Shown in pieces: positions 1-9,562 of a DNA stretch of 64,000 nucleotides. Each line of letters opens with the position of its first letter. Position 1 is the stretch's first letter. The position numbers and the translations under genes are program-made. This DNA is from Thermus oshimai DSM 12092 (GTDB lineage: Bacteria > Deinococcota > Deinococci > Deinococcales > Thermaceae), in NCBI RefSeq assembly GCF_000373145.1, contig NZ_KB890614.1:158043-222042 (forward strand), written 5' to 3'. Under the pieces are notes generated by a model. That model searched no databases. It was not told where the DNA came from and saw only the letters and a program-made list of their open reading frames with translations.

Positions 1-1352
1 TCCACGATGTAGAAGTAGCCTTCCTCGTCCATGCGGGCCAGGTCGCCGGTGAAGAGCCAGCCGTCTTTGAGGGCGCGGCTGGTTTCGTCGGGGCGGTTCC
101 AGTAGCCTTTCATGACGTTGGGGCCTTTGACGATGAGCTCGCCCACCTCGCCCAGGGGGACCTCCTTCCCCTCCTCGTCCACCACCTTAGCCTCCACGCT
201 GGGGAGGGGCATCCCGATGGAGCCCTTCTTGATCTCCCCCAGCACGGGGTTGGAGTGGGTCACGGGGCTGGCCTCGGAAAGGCCGTAGCCCTCTATGAGC
301 CGGGCCCCGGTGATCTCCTCAAAGCGCTTGGCCACCTCCACGGGCAGGGGCGCGGCCCCGGAGAGGCAGATGCGGATGCTCTTCACGTTGCGCCCTTCAA
401 TCCCCGGGAAGTTGTTGAAGGCCACGTAGAGGGTGGGCACGCCGGGGAAGTGGGTGACCTTGTGCTTCTCAATGGCCTCCACGATGGGGCCGATCTCAGG
501 ACGGGGGAGGAGGACGATCTTGAAGCCCGCGTAGAGGCCGTAGTTCATGGCCACGGTCATGCCGTAGACGTGGAAGAAGGGCAGGGCCCCCAGCATCACC
601 CCCTGGCCGTGCAGGTCCTTGGAGGTGGGGTCCCAGGCGTCGATTTGCAGGACGTTGGCCACCAGGTTCTTGTGGGTGAGCATGGCCCCTTTGGAAACCC
701 CGGTGGTCCCCCCGGTGTACTGGAGGAGGGCCAGGTCCTCGGGGTCCGCGGGGTGGGGGGTGGCGGGGCTGGCCTTGAGGAGCTCGGTGAAGGCGTGGAA
801 CCCCTGGCGTCTGGGGAAGCCCAGGGGGAGCCCATCCCGCTTGGCCTTCAGGGGGTAGAGGAGGTTTTTGGGGAAGGGCAGGTAGTCGCGGATGCCGGTG
901 ACCACCGTGTGCCGGACGGGGGTTTCCCCCTCCACCTCCAGGAAGCGGGGCAGGAGGTGGTCCAGGATGACCAGGTACTCCGCCCCCGCGTCCTTGAGCT
1001 GGTGCCTAAGCTCCCGGGGGGTGTAGAGGGGGTTCACGTTCACCCCCACCGCCCCCGCCATCAGGGCCCCGTAGAAGGCGATGACGAACTGGGGGGAGTT
1101 GGGGAGCATGATGGCCACCCGGTCCCCCGGCTTGACCCCCAGGGCCTTAAGCCCGCCGGCGAAGCGCCGGGCCTCCTCCCACAGGGCGCGGTAGGTGAGG
1201 GTTTTGCCCAGGAAGTCCAGGGCGACCCCATGGGGGTAGCGCCCCGCGCTTTCCTCCAGGATCTTCCACAAGGGGATGGGGGGCACCTGGATCTCCGGGG
1301 GCACGCCGGGGTCGTAGTGCTTTACCCAAGGTTTGGCGCTGGCCGTCTCCAT
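1..1352 (-). CDS. fadD: Long-chain fatty acid-CoA ligase (FadD-like), C-terminus cut by the window edge
   Basis: An AMP-forming acyl-CoA ligase that activates fatty acids with ATP and CoA for beta-oxidation or lipid synthesis. The ATG at 1352 follows a good ribosome site (GGAGGT, 9 bp upstream). About 450 codons are present. The P-loop-like AMP-binding motif YTGGTTGVSKGAM lies near residue 210, EGYGLSEASPV further on, and the adenylation motif GWLFTGDLARMDEEGYFYI is reached just before the window starts. FadD proteins are usually about 550 residues, so some 100 C-terminal residues lie outside. A TATAAA hexamer on the minus strand (1385-1390) may be its -10. The chain length of the substrate cannot be told from sequence. 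Confidence 0.93.
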   Translation of the reverse strand, partial: METASAKPWVKHYDPGVPPEIQVPPIPLWKILEESAGRYPHGVALDFLGKTLTYRALWEEARRFAGGLKALGVKPGDRVAIMLPNSPQFVIAFYGALMAGAVGVNVNPLYTPRELRHQLKDAGAEYLVILDHLLPRFLEVEGETPVRHTVVTGIRDYLPFPKNLLYPLKAKRDGLPLGFPRRQGFHAFTELLKASPATPHPADPEDLALLQYTGGTTGVSKGAMLTHKNLVANVLQIDAWDPTSKDLHGQGVMLGALPFFHVYGMTVAMNYGLYAGFKIVLLPRPEIGPIVEAIEKHKVTHFPGVPTLYVAFNNFPGIEGRNVKSIRICLSGAAPLPVEVAKRFEEITGARLIEGYGLSEASPVTHSNPVLGEIKKGSIGMPLPSVEAKVVDEEGKEVPLGEVGELIVKGPNVMKGYWNRPDETSRALKDGWLFTGDLARMDEEGYFYIV

Positions 1353-1432
1353 CTTGGGACCTCCGCCTCGAGGGTACCAAAAACTTTATACCGCGTTCAA
1401 GGCTGGGGGTGTAGCATGGGGGAGGAGGGCTT

Positions 1433-2056
1433 ATGCGTTTTCGCGACCGAAGGCACGCCGGGGCCCTTCTGGCCGAGGCCCTTAAACCCTTGGGTTTGGA
1501 GAACCCCGTGGTGTTGGGGGTGCCTCGAGGCGGCGTGGTGGTGGCGGACGAGGTGGCCCGGGCCCTGGGGGGGGAGCTGGACGTGGTCCTGGCCCGCAAG
1601 GTGGGGGCCCCAGGCAACCCCGAGTTCGCCCTGGGGGCCGTGGGGGAGAAGGGGGACCTCATCCTCATGCCCTACGCCCGGAACTACGCCGACGAGAGCT
1701 ACCTCCTGCGGGAGGCGGCCAGGCAGCGGGAAACGGTGCGCAAGCGGGCGGAGCGCTACCGCAAGGCCCGCCCCAAGGTGCCCCTGAAGGGGCGGGACGT
1801 GGTCCTGGTGGACGACGGGGTGGCCACGGGGTCCACCCTCGAGGCCGCCTTGGCCACGGTCCTGGCGGAGGCCCCCCGGCGGGTGGTGGTGGCCGTGCCC
1901 GTGGGGAGCCCCGAGGCCCTAAAGCGCCTAAAGGAGAAGGCCGAGGTGGTGGCCCTCTCCGCCCCGGAGGACTTCGCCGCGGTGGGGGCCTACTACCTGG
2001 ACTTCGGGGAGGTCACGGACGAGGACGTGGAGGCCCTCCTCGCCGCCCGGGTATAA
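1433..2056 (+). CDS. Phosphoribosyltransferase family protein
   Basis: A type I phosphoribosyltransferase of 207 residues. The PRPP-binding signature VVLVDDGVATGSTLEAA lies near residues 124-140, and the N-terminal half has the VPRGGVVVADEVA segment seen in this fold. A Thermus thermophilus protein of this kind has a solved structure, as I recall, but the acceptor base is not established for the family, so no specific purine or pyrimidine is assigned. The ATG is preceded by GGGAGGAGGG. Its TAA stop shares one base with the next gene's ATG (TAATG), so the two are probably translationally coupled. Confidence 0.88.
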   Translation: MRFRDRRHAGALLAEALKPLGLENPVVLGVPRGGVVVADEVARALGGELDVVLARKVGAPGNPEFALGAVGEKGDLILMPYARNYADESYLLREAARQRETVRKRAERYRKARPKVPLKGRDVVLVDDGVATGSTLEAALATVLAEAPRRVVVAVPVGSPEALKRLKEKAEVVALSAPEDFAAVGAYYLDFGEVTDEDVEALLAARV

Positions 2057-2436
2057 TGGGGGGCATGAAGCCCGTGGTCAAGCAGGCGGCCAGCGTGGAG
2101 GCCCGCCCCGTGGAGCGGGGGGAGAAGGCCTTCATCCAGGTCCTCATCGGGCCTGAGGACGGGGCCCCCCACTTCATCACCCGCAAGTTCACCCTCCTCC
2201 CGGGGGGGCGCATCCCCAAGCACAAGCACCCCACCATTGAGCACGAGCAGTACGTCCTCTCCGGGCGCATGAAGGTCTTCTTGGGGGACGAGGTGAAGGA
2301 GGTGGCCGCGGGCCAGGCGGTGTACATCCCCCCGGACACCCCCCACGCCTACGTGAACGAGGGGGACGAGCCCGTGGAGTTCCTCTGCGTGATCCCCAAG
2401 ACCTCGGCCTACGCCACGGAGTGGCTGGAGGAATAG
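2056..2436 (+). CDS. Cupin domain protein
   Basis: A single-domain cupin of 126 residues. The conserved beta-barrel has the first metal-binding motif HKHPTIEHEQYVLSG (His ligands and a Glu) near residue 55 and the second motif PPDTPHAYVNEG near residue 95. Such small cupins bind a divalent metal and may be dioxygenases, isomerases or sensors; sequence alone does not decide. The start overlaps the stop of the phosphoribosyltransferase by one base. A second ATG at 2065 is possible but lacks the coupling. A strong bidirectional terminator follows at once. Confidence 0.85.
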   Translation: MGGMKPVVKQAASVEARPVERGEKAFIQVLIGPEDGAPHFITRKFTLLPGGRIPKHKHPTIEHEQYVLSGRMKVFLGDEVKEVAAGQAVYIPPDTPHAYVNEGDEPVEFLCVIPKTSAYATEWLEE

Positions 2437-2447
2437 AAGCTTAAAAG

Positions 2448-2475
2448 CCCCGCCGCAGCGTGCGCTGCGGCGGGG
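2448..2475. terminator. Bidirectional intrinsic terminator between convergent cupin and ABC permease genes
   Basis: A perfect 13-bp inverted repeat (CCCCGCCGCAGCG and its complement) with a 2-nt centre, flanked by AAAA on the left and TGTTT on the right. It can therefore end transcription from both sides. It lies exactly between the convergent stops at 2436 and 2479. Confidence 0.85.
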
Positions 2476-2478
2476 TGT

Positions 2479-3435
2479 TTAGGCCCGCACCTCCTGCCTT
2501 TGGAAGGCCACGTAGGCCAGGGTGAAGAGGAGGAGGGTGAGGGCCATGAGCCCCGTGAGCTGGGGCCAGACCAGAAGGAGGCTCTGGGAAAGGGGAAGGG
2601 GCGTGCCCAAAACGGCCCCCTCCAGCTGGGTGATGAGCACGGGGCCTAGGGAGCGCACCGCGGGGTTGAGGAGGCCGGTGAGGGCCTCCGCGTAGAGGGT
2701 GTTGGGGGAGAGGCGGGAGATCCAGAGGGCCAGGTTGGCCTGCCGGAGCTGGGACTCGGGGTCAAAGGGGTCCGCCTGGAGGAGGAGGGCGCTGGCGGCC
2801 AGGTCCGTGAGGATGGGGAAGAAGACCGCGAAGAAGAGCCAGACCCCAAGGGCGGCCAAGGCGGCGGTGGCGGGCTGGCGGAAGAGCACGGAGAAGAGGA
2901 GGCCCAAGGCCAGCCACACCCCGGCGTAGGCCAGGGTGGCCAGGAGGAAGAGGAGGGCCCGCACCACCTCCTCCCCCCCGGGGGGCACCCCCAGGCTGAA
3001 GAGGCCCAGGCCAACCACCAGGAGGAAGAGGGCGAAGAGGAGGACGGCGAGGGTCCCCAGGCCCGCCAGGAACTTGCCGAAGAGGAGGGCATCCCGGTAG
3101 ATGGGCTGGGCCAGAATCCGGGAAAGGGTGCCCCGGGCGTACTCCCCGTTCACCGCGTCAAAGGCCAGGGCGATGGCCGCCAGGGGGACGAAGAAGGAGA
3201 GGAAGCCCACGAAGGAGGGCAGGGGGTCTTGGGCGGTGGTGAGGAGCTTCAGGTAGAGGAAGGGGTCCTCCCCCACGGTCTGGCGCAGGGCCTGGCTCCC
3301 GGTGTAGACCGCCCCCAGGGCGGAAAGGAGGATGAGGGCCTCGAGGATCCGCATCCTAAGCCCTGAGAGGTGGTCGGCCATCTCCTTGAAGAAGACCGCC
3401 CAAAGCCCGGTCCAAGGAGACCCCTCACGCCGCAT
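2479..3435 (-). CDS. ABC-2 type transporter permease
   Basis: The membrane subunit of an exporter-type ABC system, 318 residues. It has an N-terminal cytoplasmic segment, then about six hydrophobic helices (near residues 30-50, 70-92, 118-150, 160-185, 190-215 and 285-312). A long extracytoplasmic loop lies between the first two. The segment [19 protein letters not shown] is typical of NosY-like ABC-2 permeases, where it couples to the ATPase. It overlaps the upstream ATPase gene by 11 bp and ends the three-gene operon. The transported substrate is unknown. Confidence 0.88.
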   Translation of the reverse strand: MRREGSPWTGLWAVFFKEMADHLSGLRMRILEALILLSALGAVYTGSQALRQTVGEDPFLYLKLLTTAQDPLPSFVGFLSFFVPLAAIALAFDAVNGEYARGTLSRILAQPIYRDALLFGKFLAGLGTLAVLLFALFLLVVGLGLFSLGVPPGGEEVVRALLFLLATLAYAGVWLALGLLFSVLFRQPATAALAALGVWLFFAVFFPILTDLAASALLLQADPFDPESQLRQANLALWISRLSPNTLYAEALTGLLNPAVRSLGPVLITQLEGAVLGTPLPLSQSLLLVWPQLTGLMALTLLLFTLAYVAFQRQEVRA

Positions 3436-4345
3436 GGGCCACCTCCTTGAAGTAGTGGGCGTAGACCTCGTCCAGGCTGGGGCGGCGAAGGGTGAGGCCC
3501 CAAAGCCCCCCGCCCTCCACCGCCACCTGGGCCAAATGGGCCCGCACGTCCTGGGTGGCCAGGATGCGGTAAACCCCCCCCTGGGCCTCCACCCGGCTCA
3601 CCCCCTCCACCGCCAGGAACCGGGCCTCGAGGCCCGGCGCCCCTTCCAGGAGGATCTCGTACCCCCCTCCGAGCACCTTCTGGGCCAGCTCCTCCACCCT
3701 GCCCACCAGGGCGAGCCGGCCTTTGTGGAAAAGCCCCACCCGGTCGCAGATCTCCTGCACCTGGTGGAGGAGGTGGCTGGAGAGCAAGACGGTGATCCCC
3801 TCCCCCTTCAGGCCCTTGATGAGCTCCAAAAACTCCCGGGCGGCCTCGGGGTCCAGGCCCAGGGTGGGCTCGTCCAGGATGGCCACCTTGGGCCGTTTGA
3901 GGAGGACCTCCGCCAGGCCCAGCCTCTGGCGCATCCCCCGGCTGAAGGCGGAGACCCGCCGGTCCCTTACCTCCCAAAGCCCCATGCGCTTTAGGACCTC
4001 CTCAATCCGGGCCCGGGCCTCCCCGTCGGAAAGCCCCAGGAGGCGGGTGGTGTAGCGCAGGTTCTCCCAGGCGGTGAGCTCCCCGTAAAACCCCACCTGG
4101 TCGGGGAGGTAGCCCACCTTGGCCTTCACCTTGAGGGGCTCCCGCACGGGGTCGTGCCCCAGGACCCGGGCCTCCCCGGAGGTGGGCTCGGTGAGGCCCA
4201 GGAGCATAAGGATGGTGGTGGTCTTGCCCGAGCCGTTGGGGCCTAGGAGGCCGAAGACCTCCCCTTCGGCCACCTCCAGGTTCAGGTCCTCCACGGCCAC
4301 CACCCGGCCGTAGCGCTTGCTGAGGCCCCGGGTTTGGACCACCAT
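3425..4345 (-). CDS. ABC transporter ATP-binding protein (exporter, ABC-2 family)
   Basis: The ATPase subunit paired with the downstream permease, 306 residues. The Walker A motif [10 protein letters not shown] is near residue 37, the signature [13 protein letters not shown] near 133, Walker [14 protein letters not shown] near 153 and the switch histidine in LLSSHLLHQ near 188. A C-terminal extension of about 85 residues matches exporters of the NosF/CcmA-like class. The gene starts only 4 bp after the stop of the NEW3 protein gene, so the three genes are one transcription unit. Confidence 0.92.
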   Translation of the reverse strand: MVVQTRGLSKRYGRVVAVEDLNLEVAEGEVFGLLGPNGSGKTTTILMLLGLTEPTSGEARVLGHDPVREPLKVKAKVGYLPDQVGFYGELTAWENLRYTTRLLGLSDGEARARIEEVLKRMGLWEVRDRRVSAFSRGMRQRLGLAEVLLKRPKVAILDEPTLGLDPEAAREFLELIKGLKGEGITVLLSSHLLHQVQEICDRVGLFHKGRLALVGRVEELAQKVLGGGYEILLEGAPGLEARFLAVEGVSRVEAQGGVYRILATQDVRAHLAQVAVEGGGLWGLTLRRPSLDEVYAHYFKEVAHAA

Positions 4346-4349
4346 GGGG

Positions 4350-5495
4350 CTACCTCCGGCCGAAGCGGCTCACCGCGAAGCCCAGGACCAGGAGGGCCAC
4401 GGCCACCAGGGCCACGCCCACCAGGCCCCAGAGGGTGGAGGTGACCACCGTGGCCCGGTAGTCCAGGCTCTCGCTCACCCCCTCGCTCCCCGAGAGGGAG
4501 AGGGTGACCATGTAGTCCCCGGCCACGGCCTTGGGGGAGGGCTTGATGCGGGCGGTGACCTCCTGCTCCTGGCCGGGGTCTAGGGTGTCGATCTTTTCGG
4601 GCTCAAACTTCACCTCCCAGCCCGAGGGCTCCATGGCGCTGAAGGAGAGGTTCTTGGCGGGGGCGCTCCCCTCGTTCTTCACCAGGAGCTTCACCGGGTT
4701 CTCCCGGCCCGCGGTGACCCGGCCGGAAAGCCGCCCCTCCTTGGTGCTGAAGCGCACCTCGGGGCGGCCCGTGACCTCCAGGGTGAGGGCGAGCTCCGCC
4801 TTGGCGTCCCCCGCCTGGGCCCTCAGGGTGAGGCCGTAGGTGTCCGCCTTGGTGTCCTTGGGCAGGGAGACCTCCACGTCCAGGTCCTTGCTCTCCCCAG
4901 CCTTGATGGGGAGGCTCGTCACCTGCTGGCCGCTGAAGGCGGGGGTGAAGGTCACCTGGAAGCCCTGGGGGGCCTCGTACTCCAGGGAGACCAGGAGGTC
5001 CTGGTCGGACTCGTTTTTGAGGGTCACCCGGTAGCGGAAGGAGCTCGTGGGGGGGCCTTTCAGGATGGGGAGCTCGGCCTCGAGGCTAAGCCGCTTGGGC
5101 AGGCCCTGCCCCACGATGAGGGTGAGGGGGAGTTGGGCCCGCTGGCCCAGGCCCTCCGCGGTGACGAGGAAGCGGTAGGTGCCGGGGCGCACCTCCCTGG
5201 GGGGCTGGAGCTTGAGGGTGAGGGTGGCCTCCCCGTCGGGGGCCAGGTAGACCGCCCGCACCAGCCGCCCCCCGCCCATGAGCACCGCCTGCCAGCCCTG
5301 GGGGACCTCCGCCAGGCCCACCCGCACCGGCCCCGGCGGCAGGCCGTAGTTTTTAAGGGTTAGGGTCAGGGTTACGCTCTCCCCGGGCTGGACCCCGATC
5401 TCCGGGTAAAGGGTGCCCAGGGAAAGCCCCCGGAAGCCTTGGGCCGAAGCCACGCCCAGCGCCAAGACGAAGAGCGCAAGGAGCTTTCGCACCAT
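4350..5495 (-). CDS. Secreted, membrane-anchored NEW3-domain protein
   Basis: A 381-residue protein with an N-terminal signal peptide ([20 protein letters not shown]) and a single C-terminal membrane helix followed by RFGRR. The region between is made of repeated beta-sandwich modules of the NEW3/CARDB type: the pattern [51 protein letters not shown] recurs about three times. It should sit on the outer face of the cytoplasmic membrane. It is the first gene of an operon with an ABC-2 ATPase and permease, which suggests it works with that transporter, but its ligand is unknown. AAGGAGG precedes the ATG. Confidence 0.82.
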   Translation of the reverse strand: MVRKLLALFVLALGVASAQGFRGLSLGTLYPEIGVQPGESVTLTLTLKNYGLPPGPVRVGLAEVPQGWQAVLMGGGRLVRAVYLAPDGEATLTLKLQPPREVRPGTYRFLVTAEGLGQRAQLPLTLIVGQGLPKRLSLEAELPILKGPPTSSFRYRVTLKNESDQDLLVSLEYEAPQGFQVTFTPAFSGQQVTSLPIKAGESKDLDVEVSLPKDTKADTYGLTLRAQAGDAKAELALTLEVTGRPEVRFSTKEGRLSGRVTAGRENPVKLLVKNEGSAPAKNLSFSAMEPSGWEVKFEPEKIDTLDPGQEQEVTARIKPSPKAVAGDYMVTLSLSGSEGVSESLDYRATVVTSTLWGLVGVALVAVALLVLGFAVSRFGRR

Positions 5496-5542
5496 ACCTG
5501 CCTCCTTAAACGAGGCTAGGGGGAAAGGATGAGCCCAAAATG

Positions 5543-5561
5543 AAAAAGGGCCCAGGGGGCC
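5543..5561 (-). terminator. Intrinsic terminator of the AdoMet decarboxylase gene
   Basis: Read on the minus strand, a GGCCC/GGGCC stem with a CCT loop is followed by CTTTTT. The stem touches the stop codon of the decarboxylase gene at 5561. The 5-bp stem is short, but the T run is the clearest in the region. Confidence 0.6.
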
Positions 5562-5995
5562 TAGCCCACCCGGGCCTCGAGGTACTCCCGCTCGCCCAAA
5601 ACGATCTGCCGGGCCAGCTCCGGGTCCTTGGGGAACTCCTTGCCCCGCTGGATCATGTAGGTCTCGTAGCGGCCGATCTCAAACACCTCGGCCAGCTTCT
5701 TCAGGGCCTTGCTCATGTCAAAGGCCTTACAGGAGAAAATGTCAATGGAGAGGAAGCGCTTCTTGGGGAAGGTGTGGATGGCGATGTGGCTCTCGGCGAT
5801 GATCACCACGCCCGTCACCCCGTCCTCCCCCCCGGGCCCGTAGCTGTAGACGAAGGGGGGCAGGACCTTGGTCATCTCCATTTCCTCGGGGAGCTCGTCC
5901 AGGACGCGCCGGACCAGCTCAGCGTCCCGGAGCTTTTCCGGGTTGGCGTCGTAGCCGTCCAGCATCAGGTGTGGACCAAAACCGAAGAGTTCCAC
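5561..5995 (-). CDS. speH: S-adenosylmethionine decarboxylase proenzyme
   Basis: Makes decarboxylated AdoMet, the aminopropyl donor for the many polyamines of Thermus. The proenzyme cleaves itself at Glu68-Ser69 in AESHIAIHTFP, and Ser69 becomes the catalytic pyruvoyl group. His74 and Cys89 (FSCKAF) match the catalytic His and Cys of the small bacterial/archaeal family. I chose the GTG at 5995 because AAGGAGG lies 8 bp upstream and it gives the usual family length (144 residues). An ATG-initiated extension to 6151 would run through the promoter. A consensus promoter and a terminator bracket it as a single-gene unit. Confidence 0.93.
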   Translation of the reverse strand: MELFGFGPHLMLDGYDANPEKLRDAELVRRVLDELPEEMEMTKVLPPFVYSYGPGGEDGVTGVVIIAESHIAIHTFPKKRFLSIDIFSCKAFDMSKALKKLAEVFEIGRYETYMIQRGKEFPKDPELARQIVLGEREYLEARVG

Positions 5996-6049
5996 CCGTA
6001 CCACCTCCTTCCCGTGCCCCCCGGGGTATCCCCCCGCGGCACGCCCCCC

Positions 6050-6078
6050 ATTATGGCCCCCCCTCCCCCCCCTGTCAA
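6050..6078 (-). promoter_or_regulatory. Promoter of the AdoMet decarboxylase gene
   Basis: On the minus strand TTGACA (6073-6078) and CATAAT (6050-6055) are 17 bp apart, a near-perfect housekeeping promoter. Transcription would start near 6043, leaving a leader of about 48 nt before the GTG start. Confidence 0.8.
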
Positions 6079-6234
6079 TACCTTGTGCTGGTGCGGAAAA
6101 CCCCCAGGCCCCCTCCCGGGGGGTTACCCCTTTCTCCTTTCCCCAGGCCACCGGGGGGTTTGCCTTTCTGGGAGAAGCCTTTATACCTATATGGGGTATA
6201 GGGGGCGGTTTGTGGCCTCCAGCAAAGCCCGGCC

Positions 6235-6264
6235 CCAGGGCCAGGGTGGTATGATGGCCCCTGG
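6235..6264 (+). promoter_or_regulatory. sdh operon promoter region with inverted repeat around the -10
   Basis: TATGAT at 6250-6255 is the best -10 for the sdh operon; no good -35 lies 17 bp upstream. The -10 is enclosed by an imperfect inverted repeat, CCAGGGCC (6235-6242) and GGCCCCTGG (6256-6264). This could be an operator or, in the transcript, part of a hairpin. AAGGAGG at 6267-6273 is the ribosome site of sdhC. Confidence 0.5.
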
Positions 6265-6276
6265 CAAGGAGGTGCC

Positions 6277-6642
6277 ATGTACAGGGGCAGAGAAGGGCAG
6301 TGGGCGTTTTACCTGCACCGCATCTCGGGGCTCGGCATCCTGGTCTTCCTCATCCTTCACATCCTGAACATCGGGAGCGCCATGTGGGGGCCGGAGGTGT
6401 CCAACGCGCTCATGAAGTTCTACCACCAGCCCGTGTTCCAGCTGGGGCTTCTCCTCCTCATCGCCGGGGTGCTCTACCACGGCTTCAACGGCCTCCGGAT
6501 CATCCTCATGGACTTCACCGCCTGGGGGGTGCGCTACCAGCGGGCCCTCTGGTACGGGGTCTGGGTGCTCTTCGTGGTCTTCTACCTGCCCTTCCTCATC
6601 AAGATCGGGGGCGGGATCTTAGGGGGTAGCCATGGCGATTAA
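6277..6642 (+). CDS. sdhC: Succinate dehydrogenase cytochrome b556 subunit
   Basis: One of two membrane anchor subunits of complex II, 121 residues. Three hydrophobic helices are visible (near residues 15-35, 53-75 and 91-110). The segment FYLHRISGLG at the start of helix 1 and YHGFNGLR after helix 2 carry the histidines used for heme b binding and the quinone-site arginine and serine region in this family. AAGGAGG lies 3 bp before the ATG. It overlaps sdhD by 11 bp. Confidence 0.9.
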   Translation: MYRGREGQWAFYLHRISGLGILVFLILHILNIGSAMWGPEVSNALMKFYHQPVFQLGLLLLIAGVLYHGFNGLRIILMDFTAWGVRYQRALWYGVWVLFVVFYLPFLIKIGGGILGGSHGD

Positions 6643-7027
6643 GTCCAAGCGGTACCCGGAGGCCCGGCTCGAGGCCAACACCAACCTCGAGCTCTACTGG
6701 TGGGTCTTCATGCGGATCAGCGGGGTGGTCCTGGTCTTCCTCCTCATCGGCCACATGTGGATGAACGCCATCCTGGCCGATTTGAACACCATCGACTACG
6801 AGTACGTGGCCAAGAGACTCTCCCAGACCACCTGGAAGGTCTACGACTGGCTCATCCTGGCCCTGGGCCTCCTGCACGGGGCCAACGGGCTCCGCTACGT
6901 CCTGGACGACTGGATCCGGGACCCGGCGAAGCGCTTCTGGACCAAGGTGGTGGCCTACAGCCTCATCGCGTTCCTCTTCTTCTACGGGAGCCTTTCCCTT
7001 TTCAACCATGATTTCGGGGTGAACTAG
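6632..7027 (+). CDS. sdhD: Succinate dehydrogenase membrane anchor subunit
   Basis: The second anchor subunit of complex II, 131 residues with three membrane helices (near 22-45, 70-92 and 105-125). HGANGLRYVLDDW after the second helix parallels HGFNGLR of SdhC and supplies the second heme-ligand histidine. GHMWMN in helix 1 is also typical. The start lies inside the end of sdhC and the stop is one base before the sdhA start. Confidence 0.88.
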   Translation: MAIKSKRYPEARLEANTNLELYWWVFMRISGVVLVFLLIGHMWMNAILADLNTIDYEYVAKRLSQTTWKVYDWLILALGLLHGANGLRYVLDDWIRDPAKRFWTKVVAYSLIAFLFFYGSLSLFNHDFGVN

Positions 7028-7028
7028 T

Positions 7029-8762
<1,734 letters not shown>

Positions 8763-8770
8763 GAGGCGGC

Positions 8771-9469
8771 ATGCAGGTCACGCTCAAGGTGCTCCGGTTT
8801 GACCCCGCCAAGGACCAAAAGCCCCGCTGGGAGACCTACCAGGTGGAGGCCGAGCCCTGGGATCGGGTCCTGGACCTCCTGCACAAGGTCAAGGCCGACC
8901 AAGACGGAACCCTTTCCTTTAGGAGAAGCTGCGGCCACGGCATCTGCGGCTCCGACGCCATGCTCATCAACGGTAAGAACCGCCTGGCCTGCAAGACCCT
9001 GGTCAAGGACCTGGGGCACACCATCACCGTGGAGCCCATCCGGGGCCTGCCGGTGGAGAAGGACCTCATCGTGGACATGGAGCCCTTCTTCGCCGCCTAC
9101 CGGGCGGTGAAGCCCTACCTCATCAACGACGAGCCTCCGCCCCAGCGGGAAAGGCTCCAGTCCCCGGAGGAACGGGAGCGGTTTGACCACGGGACCAAGT
9201 GCATCCTCTGCGCCAGCTGCACCACCAGCTGCCCCGTCTTCTGGGTGAACGGGGCCTACCTGGGCCCCGCGGCCATCGTCCAGGCTCACCGCTTCATCTT
9301 CGACTCCCGGGACCGGGGGAAGAGGGAGCGCTTCAAGGCCTTGGGCTCGGGAAGCGGGGTGTGGCGGTGCCGCACCGCCTACAACTGCACCGAGGCCTGC
9401 CCCCGGGAGATCCCCGTGACCCAGCTCATTGAGGAGGTCAAGCGGGCCATCCTCTTTGACCGGTTCTAG
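8771..9469 (+). CDS. sdhB: Succinate dehydrogenase iron-sulfur subunit
   Basis: The electron-transfer subunit of complex II, 232 residues. The N-terminal plant-ferredoxin-like domain has CGHGICGSDAMLINGKNRLAC for the [2Fe-2S] cluster. The C-terminal domain has CILCASCTTSCPVF and CRTAYNCTEACPREIP for the [4Fe-4S] and [3Fe-4S] clusters. It is the last gene of the sdhCDAB operon: the ATG lies 8 bp after sdhA with GGAGGCGGC upstream, and a hairpin terminator follows the stop. Confidence 0.97.
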   Translation: MQVTLKVLRFDPAKDQKPRWETYQVEAEPWDRVLDLLHKVKADQDGTLSFRRSCGHGICGSDAMLINGKNRLACKTLVKDLGHTITVEPIRGLPVEKDLIVDMEPFFAAYRAVKPYLINDEPPPQRERLQSPEERERFDHGTKCILCASCTTSCPVFWVNGAYLGPAAIVQAHRFIFDSRDRGKRERFKALGSGSGVWRCRTAYNCTEACPREIPVTQLIEEVKRAILFDRF

Positions 9470-9472
9470 GCG

Positions 9473-9520
9473 CCCCGCCGAAGCGAAAGCTTCGGCGGGG
9501 ACCCCAGAAAGGGGTTTGGG
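9473..9520 (+). terminator. Terminator hairpins after the sdh operon
   Basis: A perfect 12-bp stem (9473-9484 with 9489-9500) is closed by a GAAA tetraloop. A second small stem CCCC/GGGG around AGAAA (9502-9514) follows and is trailed by TTTGGG. The first stem has the CCCCGCCG arm that recurs in other terminators of this window. Confidence 0.75.
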
Positions 9521-9562
9521 CGCGCCTTTCCTCCAAGCCCCCTGGGGTGTAGCTGTGGGGCC

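Noticed and set aside
255-1787. Long plus-strand open frame opposite the acyl-CoA ligase, running into the phosphoribosyltransferase
   Set aside because: It is a Gly/Val/Arg-rich shadow frame typical of high G+C DNA. The minus strand encodes a clear FadD, and the frame ends out of phase inside a recognised gene.
5996-6151. N-terminal extension of AdoMet decarboxylase to an upstream ATG
   Set aside because: It would translate the promoter at 6050-6078, has a noncoding-like composition, and the GTG at 5995 has AAGGAGG and gives the family length.
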